Assembly (NCBI GenBank): GCA_964504335.1
Contig: CAZDET010000015.1
Coordinates: 1-64,000 of the forward strand
DNA from: CAZDET01 sp964504335
GTDB lineage: Bacteria; Bacteroidota; Bacteroidia; Chitinophagales; Saprospiraceae
Direction: 5' to 3'
Length of the DNA stretch: 64,000 bases
Positions 16,889 through 24,391 of this stretch are shown one piece after another (positions within the stretch are counted from its first letter, which is position 1; every line of letters begins with the position of its first letter). The notes beneath the pieces were generated by a model that had not been told where the DNA came from, did no database searches, and saw only the letters and a program-made list of their open reading frames with translations. The position numbers and the translations under genes are program-made.

Positions 16889-18916
16889 TTATTGATCGTC
16901 GTGTTTGTTCGTTCGGTATGGAATCCGGATGATCACCTTAGTCCCGCTGGCCTGGCCGGTCGCATCGGTTAAATCCTGAACAATGACCCGAGCGCCCCGA
17001 ATTCGGCCCGTTGCTTTGAGTCGTTCTTCGGTGATGGCCATGCCCACAGATTTGTGTTTCACCGGTGCGCCTTGTTGTAACTTTTTTGATTGCTCCCGGC
17101 CGATACCGTTATCCTCTACACTACAAACGAGGAGGTCATCTTCCTTCGAAGCGGAGATTTGCACGTGCCCCCCCTCTTCCTTGGGTTTGATGCCGTGCCA
17201 GATCGCGTTTTCTACATAGGGTTGTAAAATCATGGCCGGTACGGTGACCCGGTCGGCATCGATCGTCGGATCGACCTGCATGTCGAAGGTGAGTTTTTCG
17301 CCAATGCGCAATTGCTCTAGCGCCAGAAAATGACTGAGGGTTTTTAATTCATCCGATAGGCTGACGGTGATTGCCCGGGAGCCGCTTAGAATTTGGCGGG
17401 CCAAGCGCGAAAAACGTACTAAGTACTTGGCGGCCTCCTGGTTGCGCCCCTGATTGACCAAGCTTTCAATTGCATTGAGGCTATTGGAAACGAAATGCGG
17501 ATCAATTTGCGCGCGCAGTGCCCTCGTTTCGGCCTTCAGGCGGCGATTTTGCTGACGTTGCAGGGCCACGATAAACCCAACACCAATTAGAAATAAACTA
17601 CCAAGGCTGATCCATAATTGATTTCGTCGTTTGCGTGCTGCACTAAATTTGATGTCCCGCTGCTCAACTGAATTGATGCGTTGATAAGCGGCCACCGTAT
17701 GGTTCGTGATCGTGTCTACGACGGCCGCATAGTTTCGATCTAAATAACTTTCGATCCCTTCACCCAAGGCCGCCTGGTGCAAGCCCCCCGCGTAATTGGT
17801 AAGGTAGGCAATATTTGTACTTAGGTACTTCATCTGTTTGATGGCCCCTGCTTCGCGGGCAATATTCATGGCCTTTTTGTAGTAGTAAATGGCGGAATCC
17901 GCGTGACTTTCGTCGATGTCAATGGCCCAGCTATCCTGAAAGACGTTCCCCAAAATTTCGTATGTCCGATAGTGGTAGTCCAGATCGTACTGCAGGCATT
18001 TATTCAAGTTTTCGAGGGCGCTATTGAAGTCTGCCGCTCGTTCGAAAAGGGCAAACTGCTGGCTGTATACAAAGCCCTTTTCCTGGTAGGCTTTGGCAAG
18101 TAAATCAAAATTACTGTACTGGTGGCCATATTCCAGGCAACGATCCAAAAAGGAATCAGCTTTTTCGAAGGCCTGGTAAAACTGATAGAAAATGGCCCAA
18201 TCGAGCCACAATCGAGCCAGGGGTTCTTTTTCGGATAATAATTGAAACAAGCTATCGCTTTGCTGGTAATAATAGGCGGTTTTTTGGGAGTCCCGTTTGA
18301 AATAAGTGGTGCCCAAATTCAGAAGTACCATGCCCTTGAGGCGATTGTCAACTTCCTTACCTGCATCTAATTGGTCTACCTGTTTCAATGCTTTTTCAAA
18401 ATAGTAGCGCGCGGAATCAATTTGTCCACCGCGTTTAAACAAAAAGCCAAACAGGTTGTCGATATCGACACGCCAGTAGGGGTAGTCGTAGGGCTCGAGC
18501 AAACGGCGACTGATGCGCGCGTCTACCATGGCATCTTCAATATCTTCGCCGTATTTGGCCCTTTTCCCTTTGAGATGAGCAATCCGGTTGGCGCTGACGG
18601 CCCGGGGAACAGTCCAGTTTTTTTCGGTAGCCAAATTGTAGGCCCGTTGAGCGTAAAACAAGGACGTGTTTTCATCGTAATTCTTCAACCATTCCGCGTA
18701 GTAGATCAGGCTATCCACCCGCTTGCGGGGGTTGGAGAGCGCTGCGAGACGCGCAAGGGTCCGGGTGGTATCGGCCATGGTTTCCAATTCCCGATCCGGC
18801 CGGGCCATGATGGCTTCTAAATCGTAATCATCCACCCGAAAGTTGGTACAACCAATCAGGAGCAGGGTCGCCACGAGGGCGATCCCCAGAAATGCGTTAA
18901 CGAATGGATGATTCAT
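16889..18916 (-). CDS. Lipoprotein-type TPR sensor histidine kinase (LytS/HisK family)
   Basis: 675 residues. It begins with a signal sequence ending in a lipobox (LLLIGC). About 400 residues of tetratricopeptide-like helices would lie outside the inner membrane, followed by one membrane helix (about 434-452). The kinase core is of the His_kinase (PF06580) type: phospho-acceptor His474 in QIDPHFVSNSLNAIE, N-box LQPYVENAIWH at about 564-574, and G-box DNGIG at about 602-606. No response regulator is encoded beside it; this family normally pairs with LytTR regulators. It starts 7 bases after the gasdermin-like gene and ends 39 bases before a caspase gene, so it appears to be part of the same transcript and may report envelope state to the system. 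Confidence 0.88.
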   Translation of the reverse strand: MNHPFVNAFLGIALVATLLLIGCTNFRVDDYDLEAIMARPDRELETMADTTRTLARLAALSNPRKRVDSLIYYAEWLKNYDENTSLFYAQRAYNLATEKNWTVPRAVSANRIAHLKGKRAKYGEDIEDAMVDARISRRLLEPYDYPYWRVDIDNLFGFLFKRGGQIDSARYYFEKALKQVDQLDAGKEVDNRLKGMVLLNLGTTYFKRDSQKTAYYYQQSDSLFQLLSEKEPLARLWLDWAIFYQFYQAFEKADSFLDRCLEYGHQYSNFDLLAKAYQEKGFVYSQQFALFERAADFNSALENLNKCLQYDLDYHYRTYEILGNVFQDSWAIDIDESHADSAIYYYKKAMNIAREAGAIKQMKYLSTNIAYLTNYAGGLHQAALGEGIESYLDRNYAAVVDTITNHTVAAYQRINSVEQRDIKFSAARKRRNQLWISLGSLFLIGVGFIVALQRQQNRRLKAETRALRAQIDPHFVSNSLNAIESLVNQGRNQEAAKYLVRFSRLARQILSGSRAITVSLSDELKTLSHFLALEQLRIGEKLTFDMQVDPTIDADRVTVPAMILQPYVENAIWHGIKPKEEGGHVQISASKEDDLLVCSVEDNGIGREQSKKLQQGAPVKHKSVGMAITEERLKATGRIRGARVIVQDLTDATGQASGTKVIIRIPYRTNKHDDQ

Positions 18917-18923
18917 TAATGGT

Positions 18924-19715
18924 TTATTCTGTGTCGTCGGTCATTTCGACCTCTTCGAACAGGTCTTCTTCCATCGACTCCGGCTCGCCGGCCGCTTCCT
19001 GGCCGTCGGCACGGAAGATGCGGGTTTTGATCTCTGCCTTGCCCAGGCCGAGCCACTTTTTCTTGATGCCCACCGCGCGGTACAGGGGCGTGATCCCCTC
19101 CTCGCCGATGATGTTGATGGCCAGCTTGCCGCCGACATCCGTACCGACATCTAAATCCGCATCCGCAATGCTTAGGTTGGCAGCAGAAACGTCGGCCTTG
19201 GCCTTTAGACCGACGGAGACACCCCCTTCACTCGACATCATGATGGTCGCCTTTTTTGCTTCGATCAATTCGTTGATGATGACGAGGTCTTTATCCCACT
19301 CGTCGTTTTCGTAACGCTTAAGTACCTCCCGGGCGATTTCACCCAAATTGCTGATCTGGTGGGTCAGATAACCTTGAACCTTGAATAAAATCGCATTTTC
19401 TTTTTTGAATTCTACTCCGAAACCAGCATCCATTTCACCCAGTGAGGGGATGCCGGGATCAACCTGCCCCTTCGCCTTCGTCCGAACCTCAATGCCGTTT
19501 TCCGTAGACAAATCAAACAATGCTCCTTCCTGCACATCCTTTTCTACCTCCATCGGGATGCCCAGCTTTTCGAGGGAATCCCACTTTACGAATACGTTGT
19601 TTTCGAGCTTGCCGACGTCCCCAATTTTAAGGGGTTTGTTGGGCTCCCACGTAGGGCGGTAGCCCGCGGATTTTTTCATGATGTCTTTCAAGTAGAACGC
19701 AGTTGCGTTTGCCAT
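18924..19715 (-). CDS. Bacterial gasdermin-like pore-forming protein, copy 2
   Basis: 263 residues, no signal peptide, no membrane helix; alternating beta strands and short helices. The strand-helix pattern and key segments follow gasdermin N-domains: the segment DLVIINELIEAKKATIMMS corresponds to the conserved gasdermin strand pair around the VVTE motif, and ENAILFK, GITPLYRAVGIKKKW and the short tail fit the compact size of bacterial gasdermins. It is clearly paralogous to the protein at 23630-24391: shared GYRxTWEPNxPLKxG, SLExxGIP, AGFxVxFxxENA, GIKKK and LFEE. Known bacterial gasdermins are held inactive by a C-terminal peptide of about 20 residues that a neighbouring protease removes. 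Here the tail after GIKKKWLG is 46 residues and acidic (MEEDLFEEVEMTDDTE). The N-terminal cysteine that is lipidated in some bacterial gasdermins is absent. First gene of the group transcribed through 4088. Confidence 0.75.
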   Translation of the reverse strand: MANATAFYLKDIMKKSAGYRPTWEPNKPLKIGDVGKLENNVFVKWDSLEKLGIPMEVEKDVQEGALFDLSTENGIEVRTKAKGQVDPGIPSLGEMDAGFGVEFKKENAILFKVQGYLTHQISNLGEIAREVLKRYENDEWDKDLVIINELIEAKKATIMMSSEGGVSVGLKAKADVSAANLSIADADLDVGTDVGGKLAINIIGEEGITPLYRAVGIKKKWLGLGKAEIKTRIFRADGQEAAGEPESMEEDLFEEVEMTDDTE

Positions 19716-20152
19716 GAGTTGGTAGGTTTGGTTGTGAATGGTACTATATAGTTAGCATCCTTCGTGCATGAGCAATCGGTCCATTGACCGTTGGAATTCA
19801 GTCAGCACCAGGAATTAAATAGTTCACCCTTTATGAACACCCTCGGTGGATCGGAAAGACGGGGACATTGATTAGAGATTGCACAATGGAGCAGTAACCC
19901 ACCTGAGTAGAGGCGTTTACTGATTAGTTCTTGGAAGTCGAGAAGAAACAAAAGCCACTCGGTTCGAAAGCCGCGGAGTGTAGGTCTTTCCTGTGTGGTT
20001 AAATCTACGCCAAATAATCTTTTTCACAAAACATTTCGACAGCCCTTATTGTGAGCCTGCCCTACCCGGAGGAGCGTTGGTTGAAACACGCTACAAAGAC
20101 CGACCATTTAAATTTTTAGTATTTTAGTGATGCTTCAAGTAGCTAAAGGATT
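19716..20152. other. Intergenic region between divergent gasdermin-like and serine hydrolase genes
   Basis: About 440 bases with no convincing gene. It must hold the start signals for both flanking genes. Small hairpins are visible (CGGTC-CATT-GACCG near 19780; GTTCA ... TGAAC near 19822). Just before the hydrolase start is an AAAGGA that could act as a weak ribosome binding site. No clear TAnnTTTG box was found in either direction. Confidence 0.5.
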
Positions 20153-21370
20153 ATGAAATACCCCATCCTATTATCAGTAGCCCTGTTAAGTACCATTGTA
20201 TCCGGTGCTCAGACAACGAATTCGCGAATGGAAGAAGGCCGCATGATCAGAAAGATCGACGGTTCGGAAATTGAGTCATCTCAACTAAATCAGTACGTTG
20301 AAGGCTTAATGAAGGAGGCCGAGGTGACGGGGCTCGCCATTGCCATTTTGAATGATAATAAAGTGGTGTATCAGGAAGCATTTGGGTATGCAAATATAGA
20401 AACAAAAGCCCCCCTGCAAATCGATCACGTCTTCTACGGGGCGTCCTTTAGCAAGGCGGTTTTTGGTTACCTGGTCGCACAGCTCGCCCACGAGGGGGTA
20501 ATCGACCTGGATCGCCCCTTGCAGGAATACCTGCCCGTCCCGATCCCGGATGTACCCGTGGAGAAGGAATTTCGGCGCCTGGGAGCCTTGCGCGACGATT
20601 TGAGATATGAAGAGATTACCGCGCGGATGTGCCTGACCCACTCTACGGGCTTACCCAATTGGCGCTGGATCGAACCGGATGAGCAATTAAAAATCAAATT
20701 TGATCCCGGCACCCGATATAGCTACTCCGGGGAGGGCATCATGCTGTTGCAGTGGGTGGTGGAATACTTGACCGACGAAAAGCTGGAAGACCTGGCCGAG
20801 GAGCGCGTGTTCGCTCCGCTCGGCATGGATCATACCAGCTATTTGTGGAGGGAGCAATTTGCCGAGCACTTCTGCTACGGGCATTCCTCAGAGCAGAAAA
20901 AATTGCCCAAGGACATCGAGGAAGAGGATGCCGCTGCGGCCGGTTCGATGGAAACTACCTTGGCTGATTATTCGAAATTCCTCGAACGGATATTGAAATT
21001 AGAAGCCGGCCATTCACCAATCACTCGGCTCCTGTTTACTCCGGGCATTCGGATCCGCTCAAAGGCCCAATTTGGACCACAGGCGCAGGAGCAGACCGAT
21101 GCCAATGACGATATCAAACTGAGCTACGGCCTTGGCTGGGGATTAATAGAGACCCCTTACGGCCCTGGTGCCTTTAAGGAAGGCCACGGAGAGGGCTTTC
21201 AGCACTATTCTATTGTATTTCCGGAACAGGACGCTGGCATCGTGATTATGTCAAATAGCGACAATGCTGAAAGCATTTTCAAATACCTCCTGGAAGAAGC
21301 CATCGGCGATCGGTTTACTCCCTGGAAGTGGGAGGGGTATGTACCGTATGATTGGGGGGATCTTGATTAA
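20153..21370 (+). CDS. Serine hydrolase, beta-lactamase-related, secreted
   Basis: 405 residues with a signal peptide (MKYPILLSVALLSTIVSGAQ). The class C beta-lactamase fold is indicated by SFSK as the SxxK nucleophile motif (in YGASFSKAVFG), a YSYSGEG segment in the YxN position (Asn replaced by Gly at the usual spacing) and GHGEGF as the third motif. Substrate unknown. It is the only plus-strand gene within the 20 kb minus-strand cell-death island and divides it into two transcription units. It converges on the caspase at 21580-23604 across a strong hairpin. It is compositionally like its neighbours. A direct role in the island is not evident. Confidence 0.85.
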   Translation: MKYPILLSVALLSTIVSGAQTTNSRMEEGRMIRKIDGSEIESSQLNQYVEGLMKEAEVTGLAIAILNDNKVVYQEAFGYANIETKAPLQIDHVFYGASFSKAVFGYLVAQLAHEGVIDLDRPLQEYLPVPIPDVPVEKEFRRLGALRDDLRYEEITARMCLTHSTGLPNWRWIEPDEQLKIKFDPGTRYSYSGEGIMLLQWVVEYLTDEKLEDLAEERVFAPLGMDHTSYLWREQFAEHFCYGHSSEQKKLPKDIEEEDAAAAGSMETTLADYSKFLERILKLEAGHSPITRLLFTPGIRIRSKAQFGPQAQEQTDANDDIKLSYGLGWGLIETPYGPGAFKEGHGEGFQHYSIVFPEQDAGIVIMSNSDNAESIFKYLLEEAIGDRFTPWKWEGYVPYDWGDLD

Positions 21371-21374
21371 TGCT

Positions 21375-21415
21375 GTAATGCTGTAATTACCCAATTTACA
21401 GGATTACAGCATTAC
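21375..21415. terminator. Perfect 13-bp hairpin, probable bidirectional terminator
   Basis: GTAATGCTGTAAT (21375-21387) pairs exactly with ATTACAGCATTAC (21403-21415) around a 15-base loop. The word TAATGCTG is doubled, so the stem can slip. It follows the hydrolase stop directly and, once the duplicated gap flank is collapsed, also directly follows the convergent caspase stop. Confidence 0.7.
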
Positions 21416-21422
21416 AAGATTA

Positions 21423-21522
21423 NNNNNNNNNNNNNNNNNNNNNNNNNNNNNNNNNNNNNNNNNNNNNNNNNNNNNNNNNNNNNNNNNNNNNNNNNNNNNN
21501 NNNNNNNNNNNNNNNNNNNNNN
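21423..21522. other. Assembly gap of 100 N
   Basis: Exactly 100 N. The 55 bases before it (21368-21422) and the 55 after it (21523-21577) are identical, as expected if two contigs that both ended in the same hairpin were joined without merging. The real distance is probably zero or negative. Confidence 0.95.
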
Positions 21523-21577
21523 TAATGCTGTAATGCTGTAATTACCCAATTTACAGGATTACAGCATTACAAGATTA
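21523..21577. repeat. Second copy of the 55-base gap-flank sequence
   Basis: Identical to 21368-21422, including the hairpin arms. It is most simply an assembly duplication rather than a biological direct repeat. Confidence 0.9.
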
Positions 21578-21579
21578 AA

Positions 21580-23604
21580 TTAAGACTCCGGCACGAAATC
21601 TGGATTGACCAATTGCAGCTGAATGACCTTGGTGATCCAATCGGAGATCGTGACGTCTTCCTCTTCCATGAAGGAGGAGCGGGTGCTGTCGCGCATATCC
21701 GGTGGGGGAAGGCCATTGAGTTGGAAGTGCGTTACGGCTTCACTAAGCGCGGCTTCATCGGTGGAGACAATCAATTTTAAGTATGATTCTTCCATGGGCC
21801 AGTTGCCGTGCTTGATGTAATCCTCGCGTCGGAGTGGAATGATGCTGGGATCGATGCGGTGGTCGCATACGAAAAATCCGACTCCTGGCAAGAGCGGTTT
21901 GACGTGCGGCTTGAGTAACGCGGGAGTGCAGGAGAAATCCATCCCCATAAACAAAGCGGAGACGAAGACCTGGTCGTCGGTTTGGTTGGTCAGGCGCATT
22001 TTCAGGCGCTGCCCCACCCGATCTACCAGGCCCCGTTTGGTTTTGAATGTCTTTTGGCGGTACGGCAGGCGGATTCGATCCTGCTCAATGGGGACGGGCT
22101 CTTCCGATCCGTCTTCCATTACTTCCCAGATTTCTATTTCGAGCGGAAACTTGGAGAAGATGATCGTATTTTCATTTTGCAGGTTTTTGATATACGACCA
22201 TTGCGCGATTTCCTTGAGGTAATTGGCAGTTAGTTTGGCACCTCGCTCTTCAATGACTTCCCGCCGGACTAACGGGCGACCGTAGTTTTCCTTACCAGGC
22301 AGTACTATTTCGTAGTGGTTTTCGGTAAGCAGAAGCGTGTAATCGGCTCCCGTTTCCTGGTCGAGTAGATTGACGTTTCGCACCTTTTCCAGCGCTTCTT
22401 TTAGCCAGTTGACACCATCCTCGTTTTCGACAACCTGGTGTAGATAGATCCCCACAGGAGTGGAAAAAAAATCGGCTACGTACCCCTGGTACGTTTCCTG
22501 GGTATTTAGTTTCGCCTGATCGGTGGCACCGAAGGTCAGGGCGGTATATTTTTGGTACACTTTTTCGACGGAGGCATTGATTGTCTGGTCGCCCACTTCC
22601 ACGGCGATCTTTCCGGCTCGCTCGGAGACGCCGCGCAGGGCTCCCATATCGATGATCCATTCTTTACCGCCATCTTCCCGGGTGGAATAGATGACGTTTC
22701 CGTAGAGAGGTTTCGACTCGGCCTGTTTCCCCAGAAACGTTTGGAAGAGGTCGCTGCTGTCGCCGGACGCGTAGATTTGCGGCGATTGGGAGAACTCGTT
22801 GCGGATGTAGTGCTGAATTCGGCTTTTTAAATCGTAATAAGTGACCGCGCCTTTTGAGCGTCGGAGGACTTCCAGCAGATTGTGCGTGAAGATGCCTTTG
22901 CCATCGCTTTCCCAGGCCGATTCGTCGCTGCGGCAAGCGGCCATTTGGACGTGCCGCCCCTCCGGAAGCAGTGCCTCCAGTGATTGGCCGCCCTGGTATT
23001 TAGGTTCGAGTTCGCTCCAGAAGGCAAAATCGGTCAGTGCACGACGGGGGAAGGCCTTGCGGGCGGAGCGGGTGGTGGTGGGGAAGTAGCGGCGCTCCTC
23101 CTGTACGGCGGGGTTTTCACCCAGCCAGCTGTTGCGGGTATTATCACCCGAATTACAGCAATCGAAGATGGTTACTACGTGGGCGCCCTTATCGGCCACT
23201 TTGTTGATCATCCAGCGCAACTCCTTATCGGCCAGCAATTGGTAGTAGTTGTCCTCTTCGTTGACGCTGTCGAAGCAGATCAGGCATTCGAGCCGTTCGT
23301 TCGATTCGTTTGTCCAAAAGGTGGTGTCGGCTTCTTCCTGCGTGCCGTGCCCCGAAAAGTAGAAGAGGGCGACGTCGGCGGGCCCCGCCTGCCCTAGGTG
23401 GGTCGTGAATTGCTCTACCACTGCGGATTTGGTGGCTCCCTCGTTGGTCAGCTTTTCGATGGCGATATCGTAGTGCTGCCCTTCTTCTTCCTGAAGATAA
23501 GTAGCAATTTTTTCTACATCATCCAGGCAAGCGGACAGGGGCCGTACGGGCGAAGGATAATCCGTGATGCCCACTAGCAGGGCATACAGCTTCTTTTTTT
23601 CCAT
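21580..23604 (-). CDS. Caspase-like peptidase (C14) paired with gasdermin-like copy 1
   Basis: 674 residues. Caspase domain at about 1-300: first strand LYALLVGITDY, catalytic His86 in YFSGHGTQ, and Cys149-Cys150 in FDCCNSGD (Cys150 the likely nucleophile). A middle region rich in beta strands and a C-terminal segment (YLKLIVSTDEA ... ISDWITKVIQLQL) match the end of the caspase at 14642-16849, so both belong to one subfamily. The gene starts 25 bases after the gasdermin-like gene at 23630-24391, an arrangement typical of bacterial gasdermin operons, where the caspase cuts the gasdermin tail. No STAND or membrane module is present, so its activation must come from another protein or ligand. 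It ends at the hairpin beside the scaffold gap. Confidence 0.9.
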   Translation of the reverse strand: MEKKKLYALLVGITDYPSPVRPLSACLDDVEKIATYLQEEEGQHYDIAIEKLTNEGATKSAVVEQFTTHLGQAGPADVALFYFSGHGTQEEADTTFWTNESNERLECLICFDSVNEEDNYYQLLADKELRWMINKVADKGAHVVTIFDCCNSGDNTRNSWLGENPAVQEERRYFPTTTRSARKAFPRRALTDFAFWSELEPKYQGGQSLEALLPEGRHVQMAACRSDESAWESDGKGIFTHNLLEVLRRSKGAVTYYDLKSRIQHYIRNEFSQSPQIYASGDSSDLFQTFLGKQAESKPLYGNVIYSTREDGGKEWIIDMGALRGVSERAGKIAVEVGDQTINASVEKVYQKYTALTFGATDQAKLNTQETYQGYVADFFSTPVGIYLHQVVENEDGVNWLKEALEKVRNVNLLDQETGADYTLLLTENHYEIVLPGKENYGRPLVRREVIEERGAKLTANYLKEIAQWSYIKNLQNENTIIFSKFPLEIEIWEVMEDGSEEPVPIEQDRIRLPYRQKTFKTKRGLVDRVGQRLKMRLTNQTDDQVFVSALFMGMDFSCTPALLKPHVKPLLPGVGFFVCDHRIDPSIIPLRREDYIKHGNWPMEESYLKLIVSTDEAALSEAVTHFQLNGLPPPDMRDSTRSSFMEEEDVTISDWITKVIQLQLVNPDFVPES

Positions 23605-23629
23605 AATGGGTCGAGTGTTTATTTAACCT

Positions 23630-24391
23630 CTAATCAACCTCTTCGTCGTCGAAGGGCATTTCTTCGAAAAGCAGTTCCCCTTCCAGGTCGCCTTCGTGTT
23701 TGGGCTGGAGTTGATCGCCGGTTCCGCCGAAGAATTTTTTCTTGATCCCCATGACTTTGTAGAGGGGTTGAAGGCCGCTTCTTCCGATTATTTCCGTGGC
23801 AATTTTCCGCTTGGCTACTACTTCGAGGCCCGCATCCGCGTTGGCGATGTCGAGGTCGCCGGCGCTGAGATCACCGTTGGCTTTGATTTCCATTTTGGCA
23901 TCCTTGGCATTGCTGATGATGACCGTGGCAGAATCGGCTTCGATTACCTGGGTAACGATTACGTAATTCGGATCCCAGTCTCGTTGATTTGCTTTTTCGA
24001 TGACGGCCTTTTCTACATCCTTCAAATTTCCGATAGAATGGATAGTGGTATTATTGGCCTTGAAGACGACGGCATTTTCGGAGCTGAAAGACACGATAAA
24101 GCCCGCTTCTGCATCGCCGAGCGCCGCAGCCTGGGGCGGTTTGACGTCCGCTGCTCCTTTGGCCATAATGGATACGCCCCCCTCCGAGGAATAGCTCATG
24201 GTGCCATCGCCGCTGGAGCTGTCGATGGTGATCGGAATGCCCTCTTCTTCCAGGGAGGTATAGCGTTGGAAAGCGCCCTTGTGCAATTTCCCTACATAGC
24301 CCACTTTCAGAGGGAGGTTGGGTTCCCAGGTGGCCCGGTAGCCAAACTTGTTCTTTAGTTGCTGGAGGTAGGTTTTCATTGGACTAGCCAT
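23630..24391 (-). CDS. Bacterial gasdermin-like pore-forming protein, copy 1
   Basis: 253 residues, soluble, no signal peptide. It shares the GYRATWEPN N-terminal segment, the ENAVVFKAN strand, NYVIVTQVIEADSATVIIS (equivalent to the gasdermin VVTE strand pair) and GLQPLYKVMGIKKKFFG with copy 2. Gasdermin N-domains insert into membranes as large oligomeric beta-barrel pores after removal of an inhibitory C-terminal piece. Here the piece would be the tail after GIKKKFFGG: a flexible linker and an acidic, partly hydrophobic end (LLFEEMPFDDEEVD). There is no cysteine among the first residues for lipidation, and ATGs at codons 1 and 5 are both possible starts. The next gene is a caspase. Assignment rests on pattern, size and context, not on a search. 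Confidence 0.75.
   Translation of the reverse strand: MASPMKTYLQQLKNKFGYRATWEPNLPLKVGYVGKLHKGAFQRYTSLEEEGIPITIDSSSGDGTMSYSSEGGVSIMAKGAADVKPPQAAALGDAEAGFIVSFSSENAVVFKANNTTIHSIGNLKDVEKAVIEKANQRDWDPNYVIVTQVIEADSATVIISNAKDAKMEIKANGDLSAGDLDIANADAGLEVVAKRKIATEIIGRSGLQPLYKVMGIKKKFFGGTGDQLQPKHEGDLEGELLFEEMPFDDEEVD

Noticed and set aside
20153..21370. Serine hydrolase as a member of the gasdermin system
   Set aside because: It is on the opposite strand with its own signal peptide, and a similar hydrolase lies elsewhere in the window; only position links it.
21368..21577. Direct repeats of 55 bases as ends of a mobile element
   Set aside because: They flank only assembly N and each copy holds the same hairpin; a contig overlap explains them better than a target-site duplication.
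23696..24358. 220-residue frame antisense to gasdermin-like copy 1
   Set aside because: The minus-strand frame has a clear paralogue and operon fit; the antisense one has neither.
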